Source: an uncultured Oleispira sp.
GTDB lineage: Bacteria; Pseudomonadota; Gammaproteobacteria; Pseudomonadales; Oceanobacteraceae
DNA: 36,159 nt
Direction: 5' to 3'
Assembly (NCBI GenBank): GCA_913019965.1
Contig: CAJVZR010000042.1
Span: 1-36,159, forward strand
In this document: piece after piece, positions 1-6,941 of the stretch
How the letters are laid out: the number at the start of each line of letters is the position of its first letter
How positions within the stretch are numbered: the stretch's first letter is position 1
Program-made: the position numbers and the translations under genes
The notes under the pieces: model-generated
What the model was told of the DNA's origin: nothing
Seen by the model: only the letters and a program-made list of their open reading frames with translations
Database searches by the model: none

Positions 1-48
1 AGCGGTAAAAAACATATTTTACAGGAAAGGGGCTGATAATTCGTGGGC

Positions 49-72
49 TCAGGCTATTTTTCTACAGCCTGA
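49..72. repeat. 7-bp hairpin next to attC
   Basis: TCAGGCT (49-55) and AGCCTGA (66-72) form a 7-bp inverted repeat with a 10-nt A/T-rich loop. It lies just past the attC R' core, in what would be the next cassette or chromosomal flank. There is no T-tract on the minus-strand exit side, so it is not a convincing terminator. Nothing else can be recognised in bases 1-67. Confidence 0.45.
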
Positions 73-139
73 ACGCCGTGCTCTGCGGAAATTTAGGAGC
101 GATAGCGAGTAAATTTTCCGTAGCAGCACCTTGTTATGC
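68..139 (-). repeat. Integron attC-like recombination site at the end of the SIR2 cassette
   Basis: On the minus strand the site runs R'' GCATAAC (139-133), imperfect hairpin, then R' GTTCAGG (74-68). The arms are 110-129 and 78-95. They pair along their length except for one extra G, one extra A and one G/A mismatch, with a 14-nt loop at 96-109. Unpaired extra-helical bases in an otherwise paired hairpin are typical of attC sites. The SIR2 stop codon TAA lies inside R'', as is common for cassette genes. R'' is the exact complement of the GTTATGC core at the cassette head (1738-1744), so an excised circular cassette would have a perfectly paired R box. The R' copy here matches the GTTRRRY consensus only in GTT. 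Recognised by eye, without a covariance-model search. Confidence 0.75.
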
Positions 140-1743
140 TACTCCATATCTACGAGAGTACTTAATAAGATCGTAGACGCATACTGCCTTTATGAATTGG
201 CTCTTTTCTCCTGTCGAAAAGTCATCATATGCATGTTTTTTAAGAATATTTTCAAGGTCATCTAAGTCAACCTTTTCAGGAGGAACAAAAACCATCATTC
301 TTAAAAATAAGTTGAAGTCTACAGCTTTATACAGCTCTTCAATTCCGTCCTTCACCTGCGGAATACTTTTGGATCGCCGTGCCTCATATCCACTAGGTCT
401 AAATTTTTCGACACCATAATCGATTCGAGACTTTATCGAATCACACAGCCCGTCGATTACCACTCCGCCATTCTCAGCTATTAACCCAGCACCGTTCAGG
501 TATTTGTATATTGGAATATTCACTTGGCCTTTAATAAGGTTTGGGAATGCTTCATGAAGAATGTCGTTCTCTTGATAGCCGCCACTATCGAAAATCACAT
601 CTCTAACTATATCCTCACGCGTCACACCAACAATACCTTGTTTGGCTACAGCCTCTAGTTTCTTTACTTCACTAATTGCTCCATACCCTACAACAAAATC
701 TTGCTGACCCTCAGAACCATCTAAATCATCAGCATTTTTAACATAAAGCTTTCCCTTGGGGTCATTAGTGACCACTAGCTCATATAGCTCATCCTTTATC
801 TGTCGAAATATATGCGCTGGTATTCGTCTTTTTGACTCCGAAAGAACTTCAAATATGTCTATATATGAATTAGCTCGAATGAGTTTGACTGGCAACGTTT
901 TTAGTATTATTGATTCTGTTATTGTTGGTTCTTCAGAATTAGCGCACCACTCTACAAAAATAATATTTTCCTTTAGGGCATCCATCTTACTTTCTGGAAA
1001 ACACTCAACAATTTCTTCTAGTATTTCTAATATATGAGGATCAGTTAATGAATAGCCCAAAAAAATTATAGGATGTTCTATAAATATCGTTAGCAATTTT
1101 GATGAAAGATAAGGGTTCTTTTTTCGAAATAGCTCATAGTCTTCTGATGTTAATATGAGGCTATTAGGTTCGCTTGCGCAACCGTGAATTTTGTAAATTT
1201 CAGCAATTCCGTGATTCCTACTTGAGAACAACCCATCTTGACCGATAAAAACGGAAAACTCATCAAATATAGACTCTAAGAATAAATCCCAGTTAGTAGT
1301 AATTATTCCATCTATTTTGCTAGAAGTTAGAAGTTCGATCTCTTGCTTATATTCATCTTTTTTATTTTTATGAATTGACTTCAAGTAATCTGATATTTCG
1401 ACTTTAATTGGGGAGTCCATCTTCAATAAATGGTCAGAGTACCTATCTTCTTTATCCCCTTTAATATCACTATCCCACCACTTATCGCTATAGGATTTGG
1501 CTAGGATACTGGCGATCTTAGTTAAATCTCCATCAGCTTGAGACCTTACTCTCGTGTAATTCTCACCAAGCAACTCACAAAACCGCTTTAATAACTCTTC
1601 CCAGTTTTCGGCACCAAGGTATCGTCTAGACATACCAGACCCAACAAATAGGAATGGTGAAGCTGTAAATTTCTTAAAGTGGTCATTTAGACTTTTCTTA
1701 AAAGTCATGAATCATCCTTTTTATTCAGTCTAACTGGGCATAA
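74..1743 (-). mobile_element. Integron gene cassette carrying the SIR2-like gene
   Basis: The unit of about 1.67 kb runs from the G/TT crossover point of the GTTATGC core at 1744-1738 to the crossover point within attC near 74. It holds one gene in the same direction as the attC, 29 nt after the head core, with the stop codon overlapping R''. That is the standard single-gene cassette layout. The head core (GTTATGCCCAG on the minus strand) and R'' (GCATAAC) are exactly complementary, which is expected only if the two ends were joined in a circle. Another cassette may follow beyond base 68, but only 67 bases are visible. No integrase gene is in the window. Confidence 0.7.
134..1708 (-). CDS. 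SIR2-like domain protein, probable NAD-degrading defence effector
   Basis: A 524-residue protein with an N-terminal SIR2-like fold. Visible motifs are the nucleotide-binding GSG (about 23-25, FLFVGSGMSRR), TTNWD (137-141, with the family's catalytic Asn at 139), KIHG (173-176, catalytic His at 175) and GYSLTD (218-223). The key residues are intact, so NAD binding or cleavage is expected. Bacterial proteins of this type act in abortive-infection phage defence by depleting NAD. The C-terminal half (about 300-524) is soluble, without membrane segments, and matches no domain I recognise; it may sense infection or mediate oligomerisation. A good Shine-Dalgarno (AAGGA) supports the ATG. The gene is flanked by integron recombination cores and no partner gene is in view. 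The defence role is inferred from the family and the cassette context. Confidence 0.85.
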   Translation of the reverse strand: MTFKKSLNDHFKKFTASPFLFVGSGMSRRYLGAENWEELLKRFCELLGENYTRVRSQADGDLTKIASILAKSYSDKWWDSDIKGDKEDRYSDHLLKMDSPIKVEISDYLKSIHKNKKDEYKQEIELLTSSKIDGIITTNWDLFLESIFDEFSVFIGQDGLFSSRNHGIAEIYKIHGCASEPNSLILTSEDYELFRKKNPYLSSKLLTIFIEHPIIFLGYSLTDPHILEILEEIVECFPESKMDALKENIIFVEWCANSEEPTITESIILKTLPVKLIRANSYIDIFEVLSESKRRIPAHIFRQIKDELYELVVTNDPKGKLYVKNADDLDGSEGQQDFVVGYGAISEVKKLEAVAKQGIVGVTREDIVRDVIFDSGGYQENDILHEAFPNLIKGQVNIPIYKYLNGAGLIAENGGVVIDGLCDSIKSRIDYGVEKFRPSGYEARRSKSIPQVKDGIEELYKAVDFNLFLRMMVFVPPEKVDLDDLENILKKHAYDDFSTGEKSQFIKAVCVYDLIKYSRRYGVA

Positions 1744-1758
1744 CATTTTAATCGTGCG

Positions 1759-2022
1759 CATGCGCGTTTGCACGGAACTGACTCTTCGAAAAAAGAGCTC
1801 TCTAATCCGCGGCAACGGTTTGATTTCATTAGGTGATTTTCAAAATCCATTTCCAAGTTCCATCTTTCCATTGCAGAAATACGCGCCTGCGCATTTTCCT
1901 AAATAACGAGGGTCTCGTTATGTCAGTGCCTGTATTGATAATGCACTGATTTTGCACGAGTTTTTTAAATACTGCCAGTGCAAACAGGCACAGTTACAAA
2001 TTCTTTCGTGCAAACGCGCATG
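1759..2022. repeat. 16-bp perfect inverted repeat pair
   Basis: CATGCGCGTTTGCACG at 1759-1774 is repeated exactly, in inverted orientation, at 2007-2022 (CGTGCAAACGCGCATG). The copies are 232 bp apart. A shorter relative with one mismatch over 13 bp lies at 1881-1893. The arms contain the TTTGCAC motif that recurs elsewhere in the region. They could be protein-binding sites (integrase or regulator) or remains of recombination sites. Confidence 0.6.
1903..1921. repeat. 8-bp hairpin ATAACGAG/CTCGTTAT
   Basis: A perfect 8-bp inverted repeat with a 3-nt GGT loop. The same two 8-mers form the core of the larger hairpin at 4031-4069 on the other side of the tetR-reductase pair. There is no T-tract here. 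Operator, structural relic or shared repeat element are all possible. Confidence 0.5.
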
Positions 2023-2047
2023 AATTAGCCTACCCTTCAAATATCAG

Positions 2048-2063
2048 CTGTATGCATATACAG
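2048..2063. promoter_or_regulatory. LexA (SOS) box
   Basis: CTGTATGCATATACAG matches the gammaproteobacterial LexA consensus CTG-N10-CAG with an A/T-rich alternating centre, differing from the E. coli ideal only in the central bases. It lies about 310 bp behind the cassette head core and 165-180 bp before tetR. Integron integrase promoters are commonly LexA-controlled, which would fit its position on the attI side, but no intI follows. It could instead act on tetR. Strong by pattern; binding is untested. Confidence 0.65.
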
Positions 2064-2167
2064 TCTTTTAAAATACACTAATTAACATCTAAAACAGCCA
2101 TTTTATGGCCCCCTATAAGACACCCTAAATACCATGTATCTAGTCTATTTACATTTTCACACTTGAC

Positions 2168-2193
2168 CAGCCTACTTACCAGTAGGTAGGCTG
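2168..2193. promoter_or_regulatory. Palindromic operator, probably for the adjacent TetR regulator
   Basis: Arms CAGCCTACTTAC (2168-2179) and GTAGGTAGGCTG (2182-2193) are complementary at 11 of 12 positions around a 2-bp centre. A possible -35 TTGACC (2163-2168) touches its left edge, so bound repressor would block RNA polymerase. The length and symmetry are typical of TetR-family operators, and its position directly before tetR suggests autoregulation of the tetR-reductase operon. Confidence 0.7.
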
Positions 2194-2227
2194 ATTGCAA
2201 CTATATTATTTGCATGCCGATTACCAA

Positions 2228-2830
2228 ATGAATACAAAGACTGTAACCGCAGCCAATACAAAGCTCATCAATACCCGCCAACAGATCGTTGAGTATTCTG
2301 CCGATATGCTGCGCGCAAATGGGTTTGAAGGCTTTAGTTACTTGGATATTTCCCGTCACTTAGGCATAACCAAGGCCAGTGTGCATCATCACTTTCCTAA
2401 AAAGGTCGATTTAGGTTTGGCACTGTGTGATTGGACTCAAGACTGGTTTGAACAAGGCTTATCACATTTTGATGCGAGAGCAACGTCTAATTGGAATAAG
2501 TTAGAACGCTACGTACGTGCAGCGATGAAACACAGCCTGAATGAACACAAGTTGTGCCCTATTAGCGCCTTTTATAGCGATTTAAATAAGTTACCGGATT
2601 CTATTAAAGAGCGCGTTAAAGCCTTAGATGATTATGAGCTAGATTGGGTTACGGCAGTAATGCAAGACGGTATAGACAATGACGAGTTCGCTCCGAATCA
2701 AGACCCCCGAGCATTGGCCAGTTTATTTATTTTTAGTTGTAAGGGAGCCTTGTATTACGCGCGCTTGCACGGAAAAGATTTGTTTCACCAAACGATGAAG
2801 CAATTTGAACACCTTTTGAAGTCCAGTTAA
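2228..2830 (+). CDS. TetR/AcrR-family transcriptional regulator
   Basis: A 200-residue regulator. The N-terminal TetR helix-turn-helix covers about residues 13-60 (INTRQQIVEYSADML ... GITKASVHHHFPKKVDLGLAL), with the usual xSVHHHFxxK recognition-helix end. The remaining all-helical part is the ligand/dimer domain, which I cannot assign to a ligand class. The open frame extends to a TTG at 2195, but that start falls directly after the operator palindrome. ATG 2228 is preferred, although its ribosome site is weak. It is followed after 34 bp by an ene-reductase gene, the same pairing as NemR-NemA, so it probably senses electrophiles such as quinones or enones and derepresses the reductase. The ligand is inference. 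Confidence 0.88.
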   Translation: MNTKTVTAANTKLINTRQQIVEYSADMLRANGFEGFSYLDISRHLGITKASVHHHFPKKVDLGLALCDWTQDWFEQGLSHFDARATSNWNKLERYVRAAMKHSLNEHKLCPISAFYSDLNKLPDSIKERVKALDDYELDWVTAVMQDGIDNDEFAPNQDPRALASLFIFSCKGALYYARLHGKDLFHQTMKQFEHLLKSS

Positions 2831-2864
2831 TTTTTTTACCATCAATAAAAAGAATAGGAATATT

Positions 2865-3998
2865 ATGAGCACATCTTTATCTCCATTATTTCAGCCTATT
2901 ACATTAGGCCCACTCTCTTTGCAAAACCGCATTGTGATGGCCCCAATGACTCGTACTTTTTCACCGGGTGGCATCCCCAATGATTTGGTTGTTGCTTATT
3001 ACGCCCGTCGTGCTGAAAATGAAGTGGGTTTGATTATTACCGAAGGCACTACGGTTGGGCATAAAGCGGCTAATGGCTACCCACGCGTACCAGCCATTCA
3101 TGGTGAGGCATCTCTAGCAGGTTGGAGGAAGGTTGTTGATGCGGTTCACGCAAAAGGTGGCAAGATTGCACCACAGCTTTGGCATGTAGGCTCTGTGCGT
3201 AAAGAAGGTGCCGATCCGGATCCTGCGGTACCGGGTTACAGCCCTTCTGGTTTGTTTATGCCGGGCAAGCCAAACGGTATTGCAATGAGCCAACAAGATA
3301 TTGATGAAGTGGTTGAAGCATTTTCACAGGCCGCTGCCGATGCTAAAGAAGTGGGTTTTGATGCCGTAGAAGTGCATGGCGCACATGGTTATTTAATCGA
3401 TCAGTTCTTTTGGGAAGGCACTAACGTACGCGACGATAGCTATGGTGGCGACTTAGTCTCACGGACCAAGTTTGCAGCAGAAATTGTTCGTGCTATTCGC
3501 GCTCGTGTTGGCGCTGACTTCCCTATTATTTTCCGTTTCTCACAATGGAAGCAGCAGGATTATGATGCACGTTTAGTTGAATCTCCTGAAGAGCTAAAGC
3601 AATTCCTTACGCCATTGGTTGATGCCGGGGTTGATATTTTCCATTGCAGTACTCGCCGCTATTGGGAAAAAGAGTTTGAAAATTCTCCAGTAGATGCTGA
3701 TTTAAATCTCGCAGGCTGGACCAAGAAGTTAACCGCTAAGCCGGTAATCACAGTGGGCAGTGTTGGTTTAAATACCAGTTTTGTCGGTGCAGAACACGGT
3801 ATGGAAATGTCGGCTCAAGCAGGCATTGAATCGAGTTCTATTACTCAACTTTCAGACCGTATGGCCCAGGGTGAATTTGAGCTAGTCGCAGTTGGTCGTG
3901 CCTTAATTCAAGATCCTCAGTGGGTTATTAAAGTACGTGAGAATCGCTTAGATGAATTGCAGGACTATTCGAAAGACAGTTTGATGCAGTTGGTTTGA
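2865..3998 (+). CDS. NADH:flavin oxidoreductase / ene-reductase, Old Yellow Enzyme family
   Basis: A 377-residue FMN-dependent TIM-barrel enzyme. The N-terminus has the family FMN motif (QNRIVMAPMTRTFS, 20-33). The active-site motif HGAHGY (171-176) supplies the His/His pair that binds the substrate carbonyl or nitro oxygen and the Tyr proton donor. The signature following it (DDSYGGDLVSRTKF) and the C-terminal phosphate-binding VAVGRALIQDP are also present. Such enzymes reduce activated C=C bonds, quinones, nitroaromatics or nitrate esters with NAD(P)H. Length is normal for the family. It is likely co-transcribed with the upstream tetR and induced by reactive electrophiles. The physiological substrate cannot be read from sequence. 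Confidence 0.9.
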   Translation: MSTSLSPLFQPITLGPLSLQNRIVMAPMTRTFSPGGIPNDLVVAYYARRAENEVGLIITEGTTVGHKAANGYPRVPAIHGEASLAGWRKVVDAVHAKGGKIAPQLWHVGSVRKEGADPDPAVPGYSPSGLFMPGKPNGIAMSQQDIDEVVEAFSQAAADAKEVGFDAVEVHGAHGYLIDQFFWEGTNVRDDSYGGDLVSRTKFAAEIVRAIRARVGADFPIIFRFSQWKQQDYDARLVESPEELKQFLTPLVDAGVDIFHCSTRRYWEKEFENSPVDADLNLAGWTKKLTAKPVITVGSVGLNTSFVGAEHGMEMSAQAGIESSSITQLSDRMAQGEFELVAVGRALIQDPQWVIKVRENRLDELQDYSKDSLMQLV

Positions 3999-4030
3999 GT
4001 CAGCCGGTTTTAAGCTGCTAGACACAAATA

Positions 4031-4069
4031 TAATAACGAGTCCTTATTGATATTAAAGACTCGTTATTA
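4031..4069. terminator. Hairpin between the convergent reductase and cobalamin operons
   Basis: TAATAACGAGTC (4031-4042) and GACTCGTTATTA (4058-4069) form a perfect 12-bp stem with a 15-nt loop, located between two convergent stop codons (3998 and 4085). Its position suggests a bidirectional terminator. The T-tracts are poor on both sides, so termination may be inefficient. Its core 8-mers also occur in the 1903-1921 hairpin. Confidence 0.6.
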
Positions 4070-4084
4070 ATTCAACTTTACCTA

Positions 4085-5278
4085 TCAAGATCGCTTACAT
4101 ACAGGAATGCTTTCGGCCTCTGCTTTAATCGCTTTCTCTTCGTCGATTACGTTTTGTGGAAATTGGCGCATAAAGCAGCAACAAACATTATCGTTGATCA
4201 TAGTACGCGGCCCATACGGATGAGCTATGTGCTTATAAGGTGCGTGATGATGATCGTGAGAGTGCTCGTGAGAAGAGTCCTGTGAATGATCGTGGCTATG
4301 GCTATGAGAATGGCTGTGTTCATGATTGTGCTCATGAGAACCCTCACCTTCCGGCTGAAACTCTGCATGGTGGTGATGCACATCCACTTCACCCGCCGCT
4401 AAACGGCGCTGGAAGTCTTCCATTAAACCCATTGCATTACCTTGCTTGGGCTGAGCAATCTCAGCGATACGAGTAATGAAGGTATTTAATACGTGAGATT
4501 GATCACGTAAGTAATCCGCTTTGATAAATTCTACGTCAGGATTTTCTGCTGCCACTTTATCCACATAGGCGTTGATACGGTCGATTAAACGGCCACCGAA
4601 TAAAAAGTAAGGAGCGACAACGATTTTCTTGAAACCTAGCTTTAATGCCATTTCTAAACCGCGACCGACACTTGGATACGTCACACCAGAATAAACGGTT
4701 TCTGACCAGCCAAAGCCTAGGTTTTCACTAATAATACGGGTTAGTTTTGCCGCGTCGGCATTGGCATCGACTACTGAGGTACCACGACCTACCACGACTA
4801 GCATAGTATCGTATAACTCACCCACTGCTGGGCCGTTATCCGCAGCGTAACCTAACGACTCAGCGACTCTATGCTGAAAGGCGCTGATCATTTCATCATG
4901 CAAGCCCAACTCTTTACCATACTCTATGGCCAGCTCTGGGTAGTTTTCTTTGTAGGTGGTTAGCACCGATGGAATATCATTTTTTGCATGGGTGGCAGCG
5001 AATAACATGCCCGGTACTGCGAAGATATTCTTAACCCCCTGCTCGCGTAAACGATCGAGTGCCATGTGAATATTCGGTGATGAATATTCCAAAAAACCGT
5101 ATTCGATTTTTAGCGTAGGAAAACGTGCACGCAAACCTTTGGCTAATAAACTAAATTCCTCTTCGGCAATTTTTGCTCGACTGCCATGACCACAAATAAT
5201 AATGCCACTATTCTCTGGCAATACATTTGGCAGATTATTGATTACGCTTTCTAAACTATTCATCATGTTATTTGTCAT
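4085..5278 (-). CDS. cbiX: Sirohydrochlorin cobaltochelatase, long CbiX type with His-rich tail
   Basis: Inserts Co(II) into sirohydrochlorin, the committing step of the early-cobalt B12 route. The 397 residues comprise two chelatase-like halves. The first holds the metal-site His residues in GHGSR (H31) and in MLFAATHAKND (H97). The second half has GRGT in place of GHGS, so it is probably structural. The tail has a very His-rich stretch (about 300-355, HHHH and SHSHSHSHDHS), then NVCCCF (about 365-369) and a final Cys (394). Long CbiX proteins carry a His-rich region and an Fe-S-binding CXXC; here the cysteines are CCC, so cluster binding is uncertain. It is the last gene of the cobalamin operon. 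Short forms without the tail also work, so the tail may store or hand over metal. Confidence 0.92.
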   Translation of the reverse strand: MTNNMMNSLESVINNLPNVLPENSGIIICGHGSRAKIAEEEFSLLAKGLRARFPTLKIEYGFLEYSSPNIHMALDRLREQGVKNIFAVPGMLFAATHAKNDIPSVLTTYKENYPELAIEYGKELGLHDEMISAFQHRVAESLGYAADNGPAVGELYDTMLVVVGRGTSVVDANADAAKLTRIISENLGFGWSETVYSGVTYPSVGRGLEMALKLGFKKIVVAPYFLFGGRLIDRINAYVDKVAAENPDVEFIKADYLRDQSHVLNTFITRIAEIAQPKQGNAMGLMEDFQRRLAAGEVDVHHHHAEFQPEGEGSHEHNHEHSHSHSHSHDHSQDSSHEHSHDHHHAPYKHIAHPYGPRTMINDNVCCCFMRQFPQNVIDEEKAIKAEAESIPVCKRS

Positions 5279-5302
5279 TTTAAAATATCTCTTGAATAGA
5301 GT

Positions 5303-6118
5303 TTATATTTTTAAGGTTGGATGCGCTTGAGCATCTTCAACACTGCGAGGAGACTTAGGTTTCACTTTCGGGCGAAAAACGTGGGCTTGTTTTTCATCGT
5401 ATAAATACGAATCATCAAAGTCACCTTCTCCTAAAACATGTCCGACTAAAATAAGTGAAGTGCGAGTGAATTTCTTTTCCCGTACCTTGGCAACGATATC
5501 TTTTAATGTACCGACAACCTTATCTTGATCTTCCCACGAGGTGCGATAGCAAACCGCAACGGGACAGTCTTCACCGTAATAAGGGATTAATTCTTCAACG
5601 ATTTTATGTATACGGGTTACGCCCAAATGAATCGCTAAGGTTGCACCACTCGCCGCAAGGGCAGGCAAGCGTTCACGTTCTGGAAAGGGCGTCTTACCTT
5701 CGTAGCGGGTCATGATGATGGTTTGAGAAACACCAGAAAGTGTTAGCTCTTTACCCAACCAAGCCGCAGATGCCGACGTTGCGGTAACTCCAGGAATAAT
5801 TTCAAACTCGATACCCAGTTCATTCAAACGGCGAATCTGTTCACCAATAGCACCGTATAGCGAAGGATCACCACTATGAACTCGGGCAACGTCTTTACCG
5901 GCTTGGTGCGCTACTTTTATATGCTCAATAATTTCATCTAGATCGATAGACGCGGTATCGATAATCTGCTCCGCACTGTCTTCTACCTCGGCCAAAACCG
6001 CACGCGGAACCAGAGAGCCTGCGTATAAGATAATTGGGCAGGCATTAATTAATCGCTGCGCCTTGATAGTGATGAGCTCTGGGTCTCCAGGGCCTGCACC
6101 AATAAAATAAACTTTCAT
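5303..6118 (-). CDS. cbiF: Precorrin-4 / cobalt-precorrin-4 C11-methyltransferase
   Basis: A 271-residue SAM-dependent methyltransferase of the tetrapyrrole methylase family, which methylates C11 of the macrocycle. Visible signatures are the N-terminal IGAGPGDPELITIKAQR, the SAM-binding VHSGDPSLYGAIGEQ, EIIPGVTATSASAAWLGKELTLSG and CYRTSWEDQ. These match CbiF/CobM and distinguish it from the C17 and C20 enzymes. A Shine-Dalgarno AAGGG precedes the ATG. It lies 12 bp after cbiH and 24 bp before cbiX in the operon. With CbiX, CbiD and CbiG present, the natural substrate should be the cobalt form (CbiF rather than CobM); that naming is inferred from context. Confidence 0.93.
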   Translation of the reverse strand: MKVYFIGAGPGDPELITIKAQRLINACPIILYAGSLVPRAVLAEVEDSAEQIIDTASIDLDEIIEHIKVAHQAGKDVARVHSGDPSLYGAIGEQIRRLNELGIEFEIIPGVTATSASAAWLGKELTLSGVSQTIIMTRYEGKTPFPERERLPALAASGATLAIHLGVTRIHKIVEELIPYYGEDCPVAVCYRTSWEDQDKVVGTLKDIVAKVREKKFTRTSLILVGHVLGEGDFDDSYLYDEKQAHVFRPKVKPKSPRSVEDAQAHPTLKI

Positions 6119-6130
6119 GAAGTGAACCCT

Positions 6131-6919
6131 TTATAATTTTTTGCTGTAGCCGCGTGGGGTATATACCCATTCTTTTTTGCCATTTTCTATATGGCGGGTA
6201 TCGCTATTACCAACGCTTACTAGAGTGAACATATCCACATCGGCGGCATCCAGTTTTTCCAGTGTGGTAATGGTGATGCTTTCATCTTCGCGAGTTAACT
6301 GACGACCCAATAATACAGGGGTATTGGCCGGGCGATATTGCAATAAAATATCCCGGGCGGTATTGATTTGCCAATCGCGTTTTTTAGAGCGAGGATTATA
6401 AAACGAGACAACGAAGTCCCCTTCGCCGCACGAGTGCAAACGCTTTTCAATGGTCTGCCAAGGGGTTAATAAATCCGATAACGAAATAGTGCAGAAGTCA
6501 TGTCCTAACATAGCACCAATGCGCGCTGATCCCGCTTGCATGGCTGAGATGCCTGGTACCACTTCAATTTCTACATCCAACCACTCTGGGTGGTTTTCTT
6601 TGCCTTGCTCTTCACAATTGAGTTGCATATCGAGCAATTCAAACACTAGGGTGGCCATGGCATAAATGCCGATATCTCCACTGGAAATAAGCGCGGTGGT
6701 TTTGCCAGCGGCAGCAAGATCTAGCGCTAAACGTGCACGGCCAATTTCTTCACCTAACGGTAGGTCGTGGTGTTCTTTGCCATCACATACGCTGCCGAGT
6801 AGATCGAGATAAAGTCCATAGGCGACTAAATCAGTACACTGGCTAATGGCTTTAATTGCTTTCGGGGCGATTAAATCGGCATCGCCCGGGCCTGTGCTAA
6901 TCAAATACAGCTTGGTCAT
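6131..6919 (-). CDS. cbiH: Precorrin-3B / cobalt-precorrin-3 C17-methyltransferase
   Basis: A 262-residue tetrapyrrole methylase that methylates C17 and drives ring contraction. N-terminal STGPGDADLIAPKAIKAI, the SAM loop ISSGDIGIYAMATL, EVVPGISAMQAGSARIGAMLGHDFCTISLSDLLTPW and FYNPRSKKRDWQ are typical of CbiH/CobJ. The length fits the single-domain form, with no fused nitrite/sulfite-reductase-like domain. In the anaerobic route CbiH itself performs ring contraction, releasing the C20 unit later through CbiG. It lies 22 bp after cbiG. Named cbiH rather than cobJ because the operon carries the early-cobalt set. Confidence 0.92.
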   Translation of the reverse strand: MTKLYLISTGPGDADLIAPKAIKAISQCTDLVAYGLYLDLLGSVCDGKEHHDLPLGEEIGRARLALDLAAAGKTTALISSGDIGIYAMATLVFELLDMQLNCEEQGKENHPEWLDVEIEVVPGISAMQAGSARIGAMLGHDFCTISLSDLLTPWQTIEKRLHSCGEGDFVVSFYNPRSKKRDWQINTARDILLQYRPANTPVLLGRQLTREDESITITTLEKLDAADVDMFTLVSVGNSDTRHIENGKKEWVYTPRGYSKKL

Positions 6920-6941
6920 TTTATTACTTCTATTTATTCAC

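Larger units (their letters stand above)
1745..2167. other. Palindrome-rich non-coding region (possible attI/integron platform remnant)
   Basis: About 420 bp without a credible gene on either strand. It contains four copies of TTTGCAC/GTGCAAA (1767-1773, 1951-1957 forward; 1978-1984, 2008-2014 inverted), a 16-bp perfect inverted repeat (1759-1774 with 2007-2022), a 13-bp inverted copy with one mismatch (1755-1767 with 1881-1893), an 8-bp hairpin (1903-1921), a 7-bp hairpin (1923-1929 with 1943-1949) and a LexA-type box (2048-2063). It sits directly behind the cassette head, where an integron would have attI and the intI promoter. No integrase reading frame follows on the plus strand. The attI identity is inference. 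Confidence 0.4.

Noticed and set aside
49..72. Hairpin as a terminator for the SIR2 gene
   Set aside because: No T-tract follows on the minus strand; the adjacent attC itself is the better explanation for secondary structure here.
1782..1800. CTCTT/AAGAG hairpin and GAGCTC site
   Set aside because: A 5-bp stem with an A-rich loop is too short to be significant in AT-rich intergenic DNA.
2064..2200. Possible start of an integron integrase gene after the LexA box
   Set aside because: The only ATG here (2105) opens a 7-codon frame, and no tyrosine-recombinase motif is visible in any frame up to tetR.
2195..2227. TTG start extending TetR by 11 residues
   Set aside because: It would start translation immediately after the operator palindrome, and the extra residues do not resemble TetR N-termini; ATG 2228 is more likely.
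4240..4476. Plus-strand open frame across the cbiX His tract
   Set aside because: It is the complement of His/Asp-rich codons in cbiX, with no homology or ribosome site; a shadow frame.
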